Assembly: GCA_035937155.1 (NCBI GenBank)
Contig: DASYVJ010000018.1
Coordinates: forward strand, 14,068-78,067
Direction: 5' to 3'
Length of the DNA: 64,000 nt
Source of the DNA: Palsa-870 sp035937155
Lineage (GTDB): Bacteria; Chloroflexota; Dormibacteria; Dormibacterales; Dormibacteraceae
Below the pieces are notes generated by a model, which did no database searches, had not been told where the DNA came from, and was given only the letters and a program-made list of their open reading frames with translations. Shown here piece by piece: positions 40,518 through 48,439 of the stretch. How positions within the stretch are numbered: position 1 is the first letter of the stretch; each line of letters opens with the position of its first letter. Position numbers and translations under genes: made by a program.

Positions 40518-41360
40518 GTGGCGGACGCACGCTTATACAGGCAACCTATGGTGCAGGCGTTGAAGCCTCAACTTAGCGCCATCGAGGCGTACGGTCAGCC
40601 TAAGGTCGAGATCGATCATCTTTCGTTCTACTACGGCAAGCTCCAGGCGCTCAGGGACGTCAGCTTCGAGATTGCAGAACGGCGGATTACAGCAATCATC
40701 GGCCCCTCTGGTTGTGGTAAGAGCACGCTGCTGCGTGTCTTCAACCGCATGTATGACCTGGTACCTGGAGCGAGAGCCGAAGGAAAGGTGCTCTGTGATG
40801 ACGAGGACATCATCAGCACCAGACGGCTGCTCGAGCTTCGTCAGAAGATCGGCATGGTGTTTCAGCGTCCAAGTCCGTTTCCGATGTCTGTCCGAGACAA
40901 CGTCGCCTTCGCGCCCCGACTACTGGGGTGGAGCGCGGTTCGGGTGAAGGAGGCGGTTTTTAAGAGCCTGGAGTCGGCCGCCTTGTGGGATGAAGTGAAG
41001 GACCGCCTCGACGCTCCGGCGTCTTCGTTGTCGGGCGGCCAGCTACAGCGCCTCTCGATCGCCCGCTGCCTTGCAGTCAATCCCTCGGTGATCCTGATGG
41101 ACGAGCCGTGCTCGGCTCTCGACCCAATCGCCACGTTGAAGATCGAGGACCTCATGGTGCAGCTGGCGCGTGATTACACGATCGTGATTGTCACCCACAA
41201 CATGCAGCAGGCAGCTCGTGTGTCCGATTTCACCGCCTTCATGCTCATGAACCCGGCCGCTCGGTTTGGCGAGCTCGTCGAGTTCGCCCCGACCGCCGAG
41301 CTCTTCAACCAGCCCCGCGACCGGCGCACCGAGGACTACATCACCGGGCGTTTCGGCTAG
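40518..41360 (+). CDS. pstB: Phosphate ABC transporter ATP-binding protein PstB
   Basis: 280-residue ABC ATPase: Walker A IIGPSGCGKSTLLRVFNR, Q-loop, signature LSGGQLQRLSIARCLAV, Walker B VILMDEPCSALDP and H-loop VIVTHNMQQAARV. PstB-typical YYGKLQALRDVSFEI and FNRMYDLVPG are present. It powers phosphate uptake with PstC and PstA. GTG start 8 nt after the -10; an ATG at 40548 is the alternative. Confidence 0.96.
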   Translation: MADARLYRQPMVQALKPQLSAIEAYGQPKVEIDHLSFYYGKLQALRDVSFEIAERRITAIIGPSGCGKSTLLRVFNRMYDLVPGARAEGKVLCDDEDIISTRRLLELRQKIGMVFQRPSPFPMSVRDNVAFAPRLLGWSAVRVKEAVFKSLESAALWDEVKDRLDAPASSLSGGQLQRLSIARCLAVNPSVILMDEPCSALDPIATLKIEDLMVQLARDYTIVIVTHNMQQAARVSDFTAFMLMNPAARFGELVEFAPTAELFNQPRDRRTEDYITGRFG

Positions 41361-41362
41361 CA

Positions 41363-42022
41363 ATGCCTCGGCTGACGCTCGAGAAGGAGCTCGCTACGCT
41401 GCGCGAGCTCGCCGTTCGCATGGGCACGCTTGTCGAGTCGCAGATCGAAGCCGCGCTTGAGGCGCTGCGGCGCCGTGATCCGGAGGCCGCCGAGAAGGTC
41501 CGGCGGGATGACCAGTATCTGAACGAGCTGTTCCGTCAGGTACGTGAGCAGGTGTTCATGGTCATATCGACGCAGCAGCCGGTGGCGCGCGACCTGAGAG
41601 ACCTGATGGGTATCCAGTACATCGCCAGCGAGCTCGAGAGGACGGGTGACTACGCCGTGCGCATCGCGCGCATGACCGGCACGCTGTGTGGACTGCCCGA
41701 CCGGCCGCTGCGAGCTGAATTCGGGCTCATGGGCGAGCTGGTCATCCGCCAGGTGCACGACATCCTGGAGGACCTGATCCACCGGAATGTCGAACATGCC
41801 CGTGAGGTTGCGACTCGCGACAACGAGGTGGACCGGCTTTATCACCGCACCTTTGAGGAGCTTGTGGCCGAAATGGGGAAGGGGACCGATCCCGACGGAG
41901 CCCTTCGTTCCGTGACCTTGCTCCTCGTGGCCCACAACCTGGAACGCATCGCGGATCGCGTGACCAACGTGGCCGAGGACATTGTCTTCCTCGAGACCGG
42001 CCAGGTCGTGGAGCTAGGGTGA
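41363..42022 (+). CDS. phoU: Phosphate signalling protein PhoU
   Basis: 219-residue PhoU with two three-helix bundles: ELATLRELAVRMGTLVESQI and the metal-binding motifs ELERTGDYAVRIA and HNLERIADRVTNVAEDIVF. It links PstSCAB activity to PhoR and represses the Pho response when phosphate is plentiful. It begins 2 bp after pstB and its stop overlaps phoB (GTGA). Confidence 0.95.
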   Translation: MPRLTLEKELATLRELAVRMGTLVESQIEAALEALRRRDPEAAEKVRRDDQYLNELFRQVREQVFMVISTQQPVARDLRDLMGIQYIASELERTGDYAVRIARMTGTLCGLPDRPLRAEFGLMGELVIRQVHDILEDLIHRNVEHAREVATRDNEVDRLYHRTFEELVAEMGKGTDPDGALRSVTLLLVAHNLERIADRVTNVAEDIVFLETGQVVELG

Positions 42023-42732
42023 CTCGAAGCACCGTCGCCGGCCGAGTGCTCGTTGTCGAAGACGATGACGGGATCCGCGAGATGCTCAAGTACAACCTCG
42101 CGGGCGCCGGTTTCTCCGTCCAGGAGGCGAGGGACGGCGCCGCCGGGTTGCGGACGGCACGGACCTCGAAACCAGACCTGATCCTGCTTGACCTGATGCT
42201 CCCCGGCATGAGCGGCTTGGACTTCTGTCGCGCGCTCCGCAAGACAAGCCGGGTTCCGATCATCATGCTGACGGCCAAGGACACCGAGGTCGACAAGATC
42301 GTCGGCCTCGAGCTGGGCGCTGACGACTACATCACCAAGCCATTCTCGATCCGCGAGGTCGTAGCCCGCGTCAATTCCGTCCTCCGGCGCGCCCAGCCCG
42401 ATGCCACCGAGCCGCGATCGGTACCAGAGCACGACTCAATAGGCGACTTCACCATGGATCGTGCCGCGCGGCGTGTGCTGCTTGCAGGAAAAGAGGTGAA
42501 GCTGACCGCGCGCGAGTTCGACCTGCTCTCATACCTGATTGCGAATTCGGGACGCGTACAAACAAGAGATGGATTGCTCGAGCACGTGTGGGGCTCGGAG
42601 TTCACCGGCGATCGCAAGACCATCGACGTCCACATCCGGTGGCTCCGTCAGAAGCTCGCAGGGAAGGTGCCCTTCGAGATCGCTACAGTGCGTGGGCTTG
42701 GTTACCGCCTCGACCGCTTGGAGCGAGGTTGA
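42019..42732 (+). CDS. phoB: PhoB/PhoP-type response regulator
   Basis: 237 residues. Receiver with intact chemistry (VVEDDDGIREML; phosphoacceptor Asp58 in LILLDLMLPGMSGLDF; Lys in ITKPFSIRE) and an OmpR-type winged helix (VKLTAREFDLLSYLIANSGR; KTIDVHIRWLRQKL; GLGYRLDR). It should bind the two PHO-box arrays in this locus. GTG start overlaps the phoU stop; the stop overlaps the TTG of pstC. Confidence 0.93.
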   Translation: MTRSTVAGRVLVVEDDDGIREMLKYNLAGAGFSVQEARDGAAGLRTARTSKPDLILLDLMLPGMSGLDFCRALRKTSRVPIIMLTAKDTEVDKIVGLELGADDYITKPFSIREVVARVNSVLRRAQPDATEPRSVPEHDSIGDFTMDRAARRVLLAGKEVKLTAREFDLLSYLIANSGRVQTRDGLLEHVWGSEFTGDRKTIDVHIRWLRQKLAGKVPFEIATVRGLGYRLDRLERG

Positions 42733-43664
42733 TCGAAGCAATCAGGCGACCACGCGGCTTGCGCCGGGCCCCGGAGAGATTCCGTCTCCTAACGGCGGCA
42801 ATAAGCGTGACCGCCCCCACTCTTCTGATCGGGATCGTCATCGTCCTCTACCAGGAAGCGGCACCGGCGATCAGCCGTTTTGGCGGGGGTTTCCTCGTGA
42901 CCTCCAACTGGAACCCTGTAACCCTGGACTTCGGCGCGTTGCCTTTCATCTACGGGACCGTGGTGACAAGCGCAATCGCCATCGCGGTCGCGGTGCCGGT
43001 CGGAATCGCGGTCGCTCTGGTCCTGACGGAACAGGGCGCCGCAGGCCTGCGCGGGGCGGTCGGCACCGGAATCGAGCTGCTGGCCGCCATCCCAAGTGTC
43101 GTCTATGGAATCTGGGCCCTCTATGTGCTGGCGCCATTTCTTTTCAACCATGTCGAGGTGCCCTTGAGCGGCCGCTTCGGCTTTATCGGTGCTTTGTCAG
43201 GTCCGTCTCGCCAGACGAGCTTGTTTAGCGCTTCGGTGGTATTGGCTGTGATGATCTTGCCAACGCTTTCGGCGGTCTCGCGCGACGTCATCCGCGCGGT
43301 TCCCAAGGGACTTCGCGAATCGTCGGTCGCCCTCGGCGCCACTTGGTGGGAAACGAACTGGAAGGTCGTCCTGCCCGCAGCACGCTCCGGTATTTTCGGC
43401 GCGACTGTCCTGGCCCTCGGTCGCGCACTTGGCGAAACCATCGCCGTGACCATGGTGATCGGCAACCGTCCGGAGATCCCGCCCTCGATCTTCTCGCCCG
43501 CCTATACGCTCGCCAGCGTCATCGCCAATGAGTTCACAGAAGCGACGGGACAGATCTACCCAGCCGCTCTGGTGGAGCTGGGGCTCGTGCTGATACTCGT
43601 CGCATTCACAGTCAATGTGATCGCTTTGCTTCTGGTCCGCCGCACAGTTTCGGGTTCGATGTGA
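42729..43664 (+). CDS. pstC: Phosphate ABC transporter permease PstC
   Basis: 311 residues, six membrane helices, with the permease loop motif ALGRALGETIAVTMVIGN. Other blocks: LLAAIPSVVYGIWALYVLAP and GLRESSVALGATWWETNWKV. Start TTG 42729 overlaps the phoB stop (TTGA); longer readings lie inside phoB. Works with PstA as the membrane channel. Confidence 0.95.
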   Translation: MIEAIRRPRGLRRAPERFRLLTAAISVTAPTLLIGIVIVLYQEAAPAISRFGGGFLVTSNWNPVTLDFGALPFIYGTVVTSAIAIAVAVPVGIAVALVLTEQGAAGLRGAVGTGIELLAAIPSVVYGIWALYVLAPFLFNHVEVPLSGRFGFIGALSGPSRQTSLFSASVVLAVMILPTLSAVSRDVIRAVPKGLRESSVALGATWWETNWKVVLPAARSGIFGATVLALGRALGETIAVTMVIGNRPEIPPSIFSPAYTLASVIANEFTEATGQIYPAALVELGLVLILVAFTVNVIALLLVRRTVSGSM

Positions 43665-44521
43665 TTCGCGCTCGCAATCATTGGCGCGGGTACAAGAACA
43701 CCATTGCTCTCAGCGCCGTTTACGGACTGACCGGGCTTGCGCTCGTTCCCCTGGCGCTGGTCCTTGGGTACACGATCGTCAAAGGTCTCCCGGCGGCAAT
43801 CCACCCGGAGTTCTATCTCAACGTCGAGCGACCGGTTGGGATCCCCGGCGCCGGTGTAGCGCACGCTATTGCAGGCTCAGGAATCATGGTCGGCATTGCG
43901 TCGCTGCTGGCCATCCCGGTCGGCGTCGTGAGCGGGGTCCACCTCGTTGATTACGCTTCAGGCCGTTGGGCGAGCTGGGTGCGGCTCGCCGCGGACGTGT
44001 TGGTCGGTGCACCCTCAATCGCCGTCGGCCTTTTCGCATACGTCCTCTTTGTGGCACCGCAGCACCACTTCTCCGGTCTCTCGGGAGCGCTCGCGCTCGC
44101 GGTGCTGATGCTTCCAGTGGTCATCCGGACCACCGAGGGTGCGGTGGCGCTCATCCCGGCCAGCTTGCGAGAATCGGGGCTGGCGCTGGGACTGCCGCGG
44201 TGGCGCGTCGCTCTGCAACTTGTGCTCCCTGCAGCAGCGCCAGGCATCATCACAGGTGCCCTGCTTGCGATGGCGCGCGCAGCCGGCGAGACGGCGCCGA
44301 TCCTATTCACCGGCTTTGGCAACCGCTCCTGGAACCTGGATCCAACCCAGCCGATGTCGGCGCTGCCACTGATCGTCTTCCACGATGCGCTGACGCCGTA
44401 CCCCGCCCTGCAGCAGCAGGCTTGGGGGGCGGCTTTGGTGCTCGTCGCCCTGGTGCTGGTTATCAACCTTTCAAGCCGGTGGGTGTTGCGGCGCCAGATC
44501 CGCATGGCAGGCCAGCTCTAG
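43661..44521 (+). CDS. pstA: Phosphate ABC transporter permease PstA
   Basis: 286-residue permease partner of PstC: VLVGAPSIAVGLFAYVLFVA, SLRESGLALGLPRWRVALQL, and the coupling loop AMARAAGETAPILFTGFGN. GTG start overlaps the pstC stop (GTGA). Last gene of pstB-phoU-phoB-pstC-pstA; ends 4 bp before the convergent rsmG. Confidence 0.96.
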   Translation: MIRARNHWRGYKNTIALSAVYGLTGLALVPLALVLGYTIVKGLPAAIHPEFYLNVERPVGIPGAGVAHAIAGSGIMVGIASLLAIPVGVVSGVHLVDYASGRWASWVRLAADVLVGAPSIAVGLFAYVLFVAPQHHFSGLSGALALAVLMLPVVIRTTEGAVALIPASLRESGLALGLPRWRVALQLVLPAAAPGIITGALLAMARAAGETAPILFTGFGNRSWNLDPTQPMSALPLIVFHDALTPYPALQQQAWGAALVLVALVLVINLSSRWVLRRQIRMAGQL

Positions 44522-44525
44522 AGGT

Positions 44526-45155
44526 CTACAGGGGTTTGCGCGAGGGCACGCCTGGCCGGCGCGGATACGCTGGCGGCGTCCCGCGGACCTTGTCGATGAT
44601 CACCACGGTGCCTTGCCGGCGACTCGCTGACGGCGCCGCCACCACCCGGTTCAGACTGCCACCGAGGATCTCAATCGCGCGGCCCGCAGCGTCCAGATCC
44701 TCGCTTTCCGTTTTCTGCGCCAGCAGGCGCCCACCGACCCTGACCAGCGGCAGGCACAGCTCGGCCAGCACCGGCATCGGCGCGAGGGCTCGCGCCACGG
44801 CGAGGTCGAAAGACTCGCGGTAGAGCGGATCCTGTCCCACCTCCTCCGCACGCCTGGCCAGCACCTCAACGCCGTCGAGTCCCAGCGCGGCGCACGAGCG
44901 GACCAGGAAAGCCGCCTTCGCCTGGTCTGCCTCGATCAGCGTCACGATCAGATCTGGACGGGCGATCTTGAGCGGCAGCCCCGGCAGCCCTCCGCCGGAA
45001 CCCACATCGACCACGGTGCTCGCTTCACCGAGGTGATCCAGCAGGACGAGCGAGTCGTCGACGAGCTCGCCGGCCGGCCGCGACACCAGCCCCGGCCACT
45101 CGAAGATCATTCGCGCGAGCTGAACGAGCTTAGAATCTGTCACTGAGATGCCCAT
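44526..45155 (-). CDS. rsmG: 16S rRNA (guanine-N7) methyltransferase RsmG
   Basis: 209-residue class I methyltransferase: SAM motif TVVDVGSGGGLPGLPLKIA and LIEADQAKAAFLV, followed by ESFDLAVARALAPMPVLAEL. It methylates G527 of 16S rRNA. The ATG at 45155 overlaps the divergent fmdB-like start; the in-frame GTG at 45144 (VTDSKLVQL) would remove that overlap and is possible. rsmG normally sits near parAB; here it has moved about 35 kb away. Confidence 0.94.
   Translation of the reverse strand: MGISVTDSKLVQLARMIFEWPGLVSRPAGELVDDSLVLLDHLGEASTVVDVGSGGGLPGLPLKIARPDLIVTLIEADQAKAAFLVRSCAALGLDGVEVLARRAEEVGQDPLYRESFDLAVARALAPMPVLAELCLPLVRVGGRLLAQKTESEDLDAAGRAIEILGGSLNRVVAAPSASRRQGTVVIIDKVRGTPPAYPRRPGVPSRKPL
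45131..45136 (+). promoter_or_regulatory. -10 element of the fmdB-like gene and lysA
   Basis: TAGAAT, 11 nt before the ATG at 45148, lying inside the 5' end of rsmG on the other strand. Confidence 0.4.
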
Positions 45156-45390
45156 CTACGAGTATCGGTGCGAGAGCTGCTCCGAGAAGTTCGAGCTCCT
45201 GACCAGGTTCGCCGAGCGGGACACCGCGCAGGCCTGCCCGGCCTGTGAGTCGACGAGGACCAGGGTGCTGGTCTCGAGCTTCGCCGTCGCAGGCGCAGAT
45301 TCATCCGAGTCGCTCGACTTCGGGAGCGCGGAGGGTGGCGGCGGCTGCTGCGGAGGCGGATGCGGCTCGTGCGGCTCCAGCCCCAACTGA
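45148..45390 (+). CDS. FmdB-family zinc-ribbon protein
   Basis: 80 residues beginning MPIYEYRCESCSEKFELL, the FmdB zinc ribbon (CxxC ... CPACES). The C-terminal tail is rich in Gly and Cys (GGGGCCGGGCGSCGSSPN). Function of the family is unclear; it is often called a regulatory protein without direct proof. It starts with ATG 11 nt after TAGAAT and precedes lysA by 9 bp. Confidence 0.88.
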   Translation: MPIYEYRCESCSEKFELLTRFAERDTAQACPACESTRTRVLVSSFAVAGADSSESLDFGSAEGGGGCCGGGCGSCGSSPN

Positions 45391-45399
45391 CGCACTAGC

Positions 45400-46683
45400 T
45401 TGCTGTTCCCGGTCACGTACCGGGTGAACGCCGCCGGCCACATGGAGGTGGGCGGCTGTGACCTCATCGATCTGGCACGGCAGCATGGCACGCCGCTGTA
45501 CGTCTACGACGAGGCCACCGTCCGCCAGCGAGCGTCGGAATATGTCGCCGCCATGGGCTCGGCCGGCCAGGTGCTGTACTCGGCCAAAGCGTTCGCGTCG
45601 CCGCAGTTCCTGCGCGTCGTGGCCGAGGAGGGACTCGGGCTCGACGTTGTCTCCGCTGGGGAGCTCCACCTCGCGTTGAAGTCGGGTTTCCCGCAGGACC
45701 GAATTCATTTTCTGGGCAATAACAAAAGCCGTCAGGACGTCGAGGCCGCATACGAGGCCGGTGCGACGATCGTGATCGATGGTGAGTACGAGTTCGAGCT
45801 GCTGCGCGAGGTCGTCCCGGATGGCAAGCGCACGCCGGTAATGCTCCGTTTGTCGCCAGGCGTCAAACCCGACACGCACGATCACATCTCAACCGGTCAG
45901 CTCGACTCGAAGTTCGGATTTTCGATCGAGTCCGGCGCCGCCAGACGGGCGGTCGAACAGGCATTGGGACATCCGCGCCTCGAGCTGATCGGTTTGCATT
46001 CGCACATCGGCTCGCAGATTTTCGGTCTAGGCGCTTACGAGCACGCGATGAGCATCATGCTCGATCTGCTCGTCGAGCTTCGCGATGAGCTGAGGTTCGA
46101 GCCGCGCAAGCTGGGCGCGGGCGGCGGCCTTGGAATCGCGTACACGCGAAACGATGACCCGCCCCCGCCGCGCGATTTCGTCCAGGTGGTCCATGAGGCT
46201 CTCGTCGCCGGCTGCGCGCAGCGTGGGTTGCACGTGCCTGAGCTGGTGGTCGAGCCCGGGCGTTCCATCGCCGGGCCGGCCGGGATGGCGCTGTACACGG
46301 TGGGTTCGATCAAGGACATCCCCGGTGTCCGACGCTACGTCGCCGTCGACGGAGGTATGGGCGACAACATCCGCCCCAAGCTGTACGGCGCGAGATACGA
46401 GGCCTACCTCGCGTCCGCTCCCGATCACGCTCCTGATGGCAAGGTAACGATCGCCGGCAAGTACTGCGAATCGACCGACATCCTGATCACCGACATCGAG
46501 ATGCCGCCTCTGCAGCCTGGAGACATCATCGCTTTGCCCGCGGCAGGTGCGTACTGCCTTGCCATGGCGAGCAACTACAACGGCATGCCGCGGCCCGAGG
46601 TCTTGATGCTCAAAGATGGTCAGGCACGGGTCATGCGCCGGCGCGAGACAATGGAGGACCTGGTTGCCGCGGAAGTGTTCTAG
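45400..46683 (+). CDS. lysA: Diaminopimelate decarboxylase
   Basis: 427-residue PLP enzyme, last step of lysine synthesis. PLP lysine Lys63 in VLYSAKAFASPQFLRVV; others are GLDVVSAGELHLAL, GLHSHIGSQIF, VEPGRSIAGPAGM and the catalytic Cys in GKYCESTDIL. The TTG start gives the usual LysA N-terminus ending NAAGHMEVGG. It ends on CTAG shared with the kinase gene on the other strand. Supplies lysine, possibly also for a lysine-type peptidoglycan given the MurE motif. Confidence 0.96.
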   Translation: MLFPVTYRVNAAGHMEVGGCDLIDLARQHGTPLYVYDEATVRQRASEYVAAMGSAGQVLYSAKAFASPQFLRVVAEEGLGLDVVSAGELHLALKSGFPQDRIHFLGNNKSRQDVEAAYEAGATIVIDGEYEFELLREVVPDGKRTPVMLRLSPGVKPDTHDHISTGQLDSKFGFSIESGAARRAVEQALGHPRLELIGLHSHIGSQIFGLGAYEHAMSIMLDLLVELRDELRFEPRKLGAGGGLGIAYTRNDDPPPPRDFVQVVHEALVAGCAQRGLHVPELVVEPGRSIAGPAGMALYTVGSIKDIPGVRRYVAVDGGMGDNIRPKLYGARYEAYLASAPDHAPDGKVTIAGKYCESTDILITDIEMPPLQPGDIIALPAAGAYCLAMASNYNGMPRPEVLMLKDGQARVMRRRETMEDLVAAEVF

Positions 46684-48377
46684 CTAGTCGTGGTCACCGG
46701 CGGCGATGTGTCGCAAGGACCGTTCACGTTGTTGCACGCCACGACGTAGGCGGGCAGGTTTGGCTGGACCCCAGGCGGCGTGCGGACGGTTGCTCGGAAG
46801 TCGCTCGACGTGACGGTCACATTGCCGGCGAAGTGCGGCGTGTCTTTCTCAAACACGACCAGCGCTGCAGGTGTCCCGACGGTGAAGTTCTGAAGCCTGA
46901 CCGTGAAGCTCCCCGATGCTGAGATGGACAACAGGGTGACGACAGGTTTCGGCGCAGGCGTGGGCGTCGGGCTCGGACTCGGCGGACTCGTGGGTGACGG
47001 AGTTACAACTGGGACGGGCTCGAGTACGTGAAGGGTTGCCGACACGCGACAGACGGAGGCCCAACAGATGTGGACTGTGTGATCGCCGATGCCGATGTCC
47101 GGCGGGATCGTGATCATCGCCCTGACATTTCCGCTCGAGTCGGCATGAAACGGAAATGTGTGCACCGGGCTAAACAGCCGGATCTCACCGATCTGGTTGG
47201 CGGGCAGATGACTCGCCGTCACAAGCACGGCGTCGCCGGCGGCAACCGTTGAGGGGGACACGGAGACCGCCAGCTTCTGATGCGTCGCGATGTAACCTAC
47301 CGTTCCCGCGACCAGAAGAAGAACAAGCGTGGCTGCTGCCACGATGGCGAAAAGACCCTTGCGTGATCTCTTCTTGATCACGGGCGGCGGGGGCGAGGGG
47401 TACGCGACGGCGATCGTCTCGCCGGCGTCTGTCTGATCGACGCGTTCGGACTCATCGACGTACGCGGGAGGCGCCATCATCGTGGCTTCTACCGGCGCCG
47501 CGGTCGGTGCAGGACGGGGCATCATCACCACAGTCCTCGCGGGAGGAGCTGCACTCTTTCGGTCCAGGGCCTCGGCGAGAGCTTCGACAAACGCGGTGCA
47601 GGTATCCCACCTGTCTGCGGGTTTCTTGGCCAGGCCGCGCATGATCACCGCATCGACCCTGGAGTTCAGTCGCCGGATGCGCGTGCTGGGCGGCGGCGGC
47701 TCGCGGTGCACCTGCGCATAGAGAATCTCCAGCACGCCTACGCCATCGAACGGGATCATGCCGGTCAACATCTCGTACGCGATCGTCGCCAACGAGTAGC
47801 GATCGGCAGCCGGGCCAACCTGGCTACCCGAGACCTGCTCGGGGGACATGTAGGCGGGTGTTCCGGTCGTCACCCCGGTCATCGACTTCAGGGATGAACC
47901 CTGCAGCAGCTTGGCCAGACCGAAGTCTGCGAGCACGGGCGTGTCGTCCCTCTCGAGCAGGACGTTGGCCGGCTTGACGTCGCGATGGACGATGCCCTGC
48001 GCATGGGCGTGGTCGAGGCCCGCCGCTACCCCACGGAGGTACTTGATCGCGGTCGGCTGATCGAGAATCCCCTGGCTCAGTCTGTCGGCGAGGCTGCCGC
48101 CCGGGACGTACTCCACGATCATGTAGGGCGTTCCCTGGTACTCGCCGAAGTCGTAGACGTTCAGGATGTTCGGGTGGCGCATCTGGGCGATCGCTTGCGC
48201 CTCGTGCCGGAAGCGAGCTGTCGTATCAGGGTCCGGCGCGATCGCCTGCAGAACCTTCACCGCGCCGGTGCGCTCGAGCTGCGCGTGGTAGGCGCGGTAG
48301 ACGAAGCCCATGGCACCCTGCCCGATGAAGTCCTGGACCTCGTACTGCCCGAGCTTGGTTCCCGGTCCGATCGGCAC
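46680..48377 (-). CDS. Transmembrane Ser/Thr protein kinase (PknB-like), copy 1
   Basis: 565 residues. Kinase domain (about 11-270): glycine loop GQGAMGFVYRA, Lys41 in GAVKVLQ, catalytic GIVHRDVKPANVLLERDD (Asp133), DFGLAK (Asp151), and activation-loop Thr in TGVTTGTPAYMSPEQ. A juxtamembrane Pro-rich stretch leads to a helix, GLFAIVAAATLVLLLVAGTV. The outer part holds an Ig-like domain (VSPSTVAAGDAVLVTASHLP), a Pro/Ser/Thr linker and a second beta domain. No PASTA repeats. GTG start behind CATAAT/TAATCT on the minus strand. Confidence 0.93.
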   Translation of the reverse strand: MPIGPGTKLGQYEVQDFIGQGAMGFVYRAYHAQLERTGAVKVLQAIAPDPDTTARFRHEAQAIAQMRHPNILNVYDFGEYQGTPYMIVEYVPGGSLADRLSQGILDQPTAIKYLRGVAAGLDHAHAQGIVHRDVKPANVLLERDDTPVLADFGLAKLLQGSSLKSMTGVTTGTPAYMSPEQVSGSQVGPAADRYSLATIAYEMLTGMIPFDGVGVLEILYAQVHREPPPPSTRIRRLNSRVDAVIMRGLAKKPADRWDTCTAFVEALAEALDRKSAAPPARTVVMMPRPAPTAAPVEATMMAPPAYVDESERVDQTDAGETIAVAYPSPPPPVIKKRSRKGLFAIVAAATLVLLLVAGTVGYIATHQKLAVSVSPSTVAAGDAVLVTASHLPANQIGEIRLFSPVHTFPFHADSSGNVRAMITIPPDIGIGDHTVHICWASVCRVSATLHVLEPVPVVTPSPTSPPSPSPTPTPAPKPVVTLLSISASGSFTVRLQNFTVGTPAALVVFEKDTPHFAGNVTVTSSDFRATVRTPPGVQPNLPAYVVACNNVNGPCDTSPPVTTTS

Positions 48378-48383
48378 GGCCCC

Positions 48384-48391
48384 AGATTATG
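48384..48391 (-). promoter_or_regulatory. -10 region of kinase copy 1
   Basis: Minus-strand CATAAT (48386-48391), 8 nt from the GTG, or TAATCT (48384-48389), 6 nt from it. The same element and spacing occur before copy 2. Confidence 0.45.
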
Positions 48392-48439
48392 AGGTGCGGC
48401 TCCTACAAGCCAACGTGAGTTAACCGGCCGAAGTTTTGA

